Assembly (NCBI GenBank): GCA_903953145.1
Contig: CAJBIL010000490.1
Coordinates: forward strand, 1 to 15,735
DNA: 15,735 bases
Direction: 5' to 3'
Source of the DNA: an uncultured beta proteobacterium
Lineage (GTDB): Bacteria; Pseudomonadota; Gammaproteobacteria; Burkholderiales; Rhodocyclaceae
Part shown: positions 15,010-15,735 of the stretch, piece by piece
Numbering within the stretch: the first letter of the stretch is position 1
Layout: each line of letters opens with the position of its first letter
The notes under the pieces: generated by a model
What the model saw: the letters and a program-made list of their open reading frames with translations, nothing else
What the model was told of the DNA's origin: nothing
Databases searched by the model: none
Program-made: the position numbers and the translations under genes

Positions 15010-15735
15010 TCAGTTATCCAGCAAAATGCGCAGCATGCGGCGCAAAGGCTCGGCAGCACCCCACAACAGCTGATCGCCCACGGTAAAGGCACCCAGGTAC
15101 TCCGGGCCCATTGCCAGCTTGTGCAAACGACCCACCGGCACCGTCAAGGTACCGGTCACGGCGGCTGGCGTCAGTTCCCGTTCGCTGATTTCACGCTCAT
15201 TCGGAACAACTTTTACCCATTGATTGGCCTTGGCGATGATGTCGGTCACTTCGTCGAGCGGCACATCCTTCTTCAGCTTGATGGTCAGACCCTGTGAGTG
15301 GCAACGCATGGCGCCGATACGCACACACAAGCCGTCAATCGGGATACTGCCGGGCGAACGGAAGGCCGAGCGACCGAGGATCTTGTTACACTCGGCACCG
15401 CCCTTCCACTCTTCTTTCGACTGACCACCCTCAACCGGCACGTCGATCCATGGGATCAGGCTGCCGGCGAGTGCCGCACCACGGAAGTTCTTGGTCGGGA
15501 AACTTGATGCACGCATGGTCTCGGCAATTTTGCGGTCAATATCAAGAATCGCCGACGCCGGATCGGCCAGTTCGGCCTTGACGGCATCATGCAGCGTGCC
15601 CATTTGCGATAGCAACTCGCGCATGTTTTGCGCACCGGCACCTGAAGCGGCCTGATAAGTCATCGCGCTGACCCACTCGATCAGATCATTCTGGAACAGC
15701 CCGCCAAGCCCCATCAGCATCAGGGAAACGGTGCA
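15010..15735 (-). CDS. asd: Aspartate-semialdehyde dehydrogenase (5' end beyond window)
   Basis: NADPH-dependent enzyme that reduces aspartyl phosphate to aspartate semialdehyde, the branch point to lysine/diaminopimelate, threonine and methionine. The visible 241 codons run to the window edge without a start. The reading frame continues past the internal ATG at 15720, and the last complete codon, at the edge, is the catalytic cysteine of the family's NCTVSLML motif (seen as CTVSLMLMGLGGLF). Also intact are AASGAGAQNMREL, AGSLIPWID, EEWKGGAECNKILG (substrate site) and CVRIGAMRCHSQ, with the active-site Arg and His. About 135 N-terminal residues, including the NADP-binding domain, are missing from the window. 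This is the long enteric-type Asd. The stop is followed at once by a terminator, so asd and fimV are separate units. Confidence 0.96.
   Translation of the reverse strand, partial: CTVSLMLMGLGGLFQNDLIEWVSAMTYQAASGAGAQNMRELLSQMGTLHDAVKAELADPASAILDIDRKIAETMRASSFPTKNFRGAALAGSLIPWIDVPVEGGQSKEEWKGGAECNKILGRSAFRSPGSIPIDGLCVRIGAMRCHSQGLTIKLKKDVPLDEVTDIIAKANQWVKVVPNEREISERELTPAAVTGTLTVPVGRLHKLAMGPEYLGAFTVGDQLLWGAAEPLRRMLRILLDN

Noticed and set aside
1..15735. Search for CRISPR repeats, tRNA/rRNA genes, insertion sequences, phage or defence genes
   Set aside because: No regularly spaced repeats, tRNA-like cloverleaf, transposase motifs or terminal repeats were seen; the region is packed with conserved housekeeping genes.

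Overview
The window reads as an ordinary chromosomal segment of a betaproteobacterium. I infer Rhodocyclales or a close relative, from protein style and gene order, not from a database search. Almost everything is on the minus strand. The order in the direction of transcription (right to left) is asd - fimV - orphan membrane gene - truA - trpF - trpB - trpA - accD - folC - SPOR/dedD-like - cvpA - purF - metZ. This is the conserved proteobacterial asd-fimV-truA-trpF-accD-folC-dedD-cvpA-purF-metZ neighbourhood known from Pseudomonas, with trpBA placed between trpF and accD.

Right end (about 14.9-15.7 kb): the 3' two thirds of asd (aspartate-semialdehyde dehydrogenase), cut by the window edge exactly at its catalytic cysteine, followed by a strong hairpin terminator. 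Next comes a fimV/hubP-type gene (990 aa polar-landmark / type IV pilus assembly protein) with its own candidate promoter. An inverted repeat overlaps the -35 of that promoter, and a clear intrinsic terminator follows the gene.

Middle (about 4.1-11.8 kb): a compact run of a CbiQ/EcfT-like membrane protein of unknown role, truA (tRNA pseudouridine synthase), trpF, trpB and trpA (late tryptophan pathway), accD (acetyl-CoA carboxylase beta), folC (folate polyglutamylation), a SPOR-domain cell-envelope protein and cvpA. Spacings are tight: a 4-bp overlap trpA/accD, a 1-bp overlap SPOR/cvpA, and 2-40 bp gaps elsewhere. The exception is a 165-bp spacer between trpF and trpB that may carry an internal promoter.

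Left part (1-4.1 kb): purF (first committed step of purine synthesis) and metZ (sulfhydrylation route to homocysteine) end the minus-strand run. A small plus-strand gene for a two-helix membrane protein of unknown function converges on metZ. A divergent DEAD-box RNA helicase of the RhlE type runs off the left edge; it has no stop inside the window.

No tRNA, rRNA, CRISPR array, insertion sequence, phage gene or defence system is visible. I found no convincing undescribed system. The points most worth a second look are the orphan CbiQ-like membrane protein, the fimV control region, the acidic LDFD repeats of FimV, the Lys/Pro/Glu linker style shared by FimV and the SPOR protein, and the small two-helix membrane protein.
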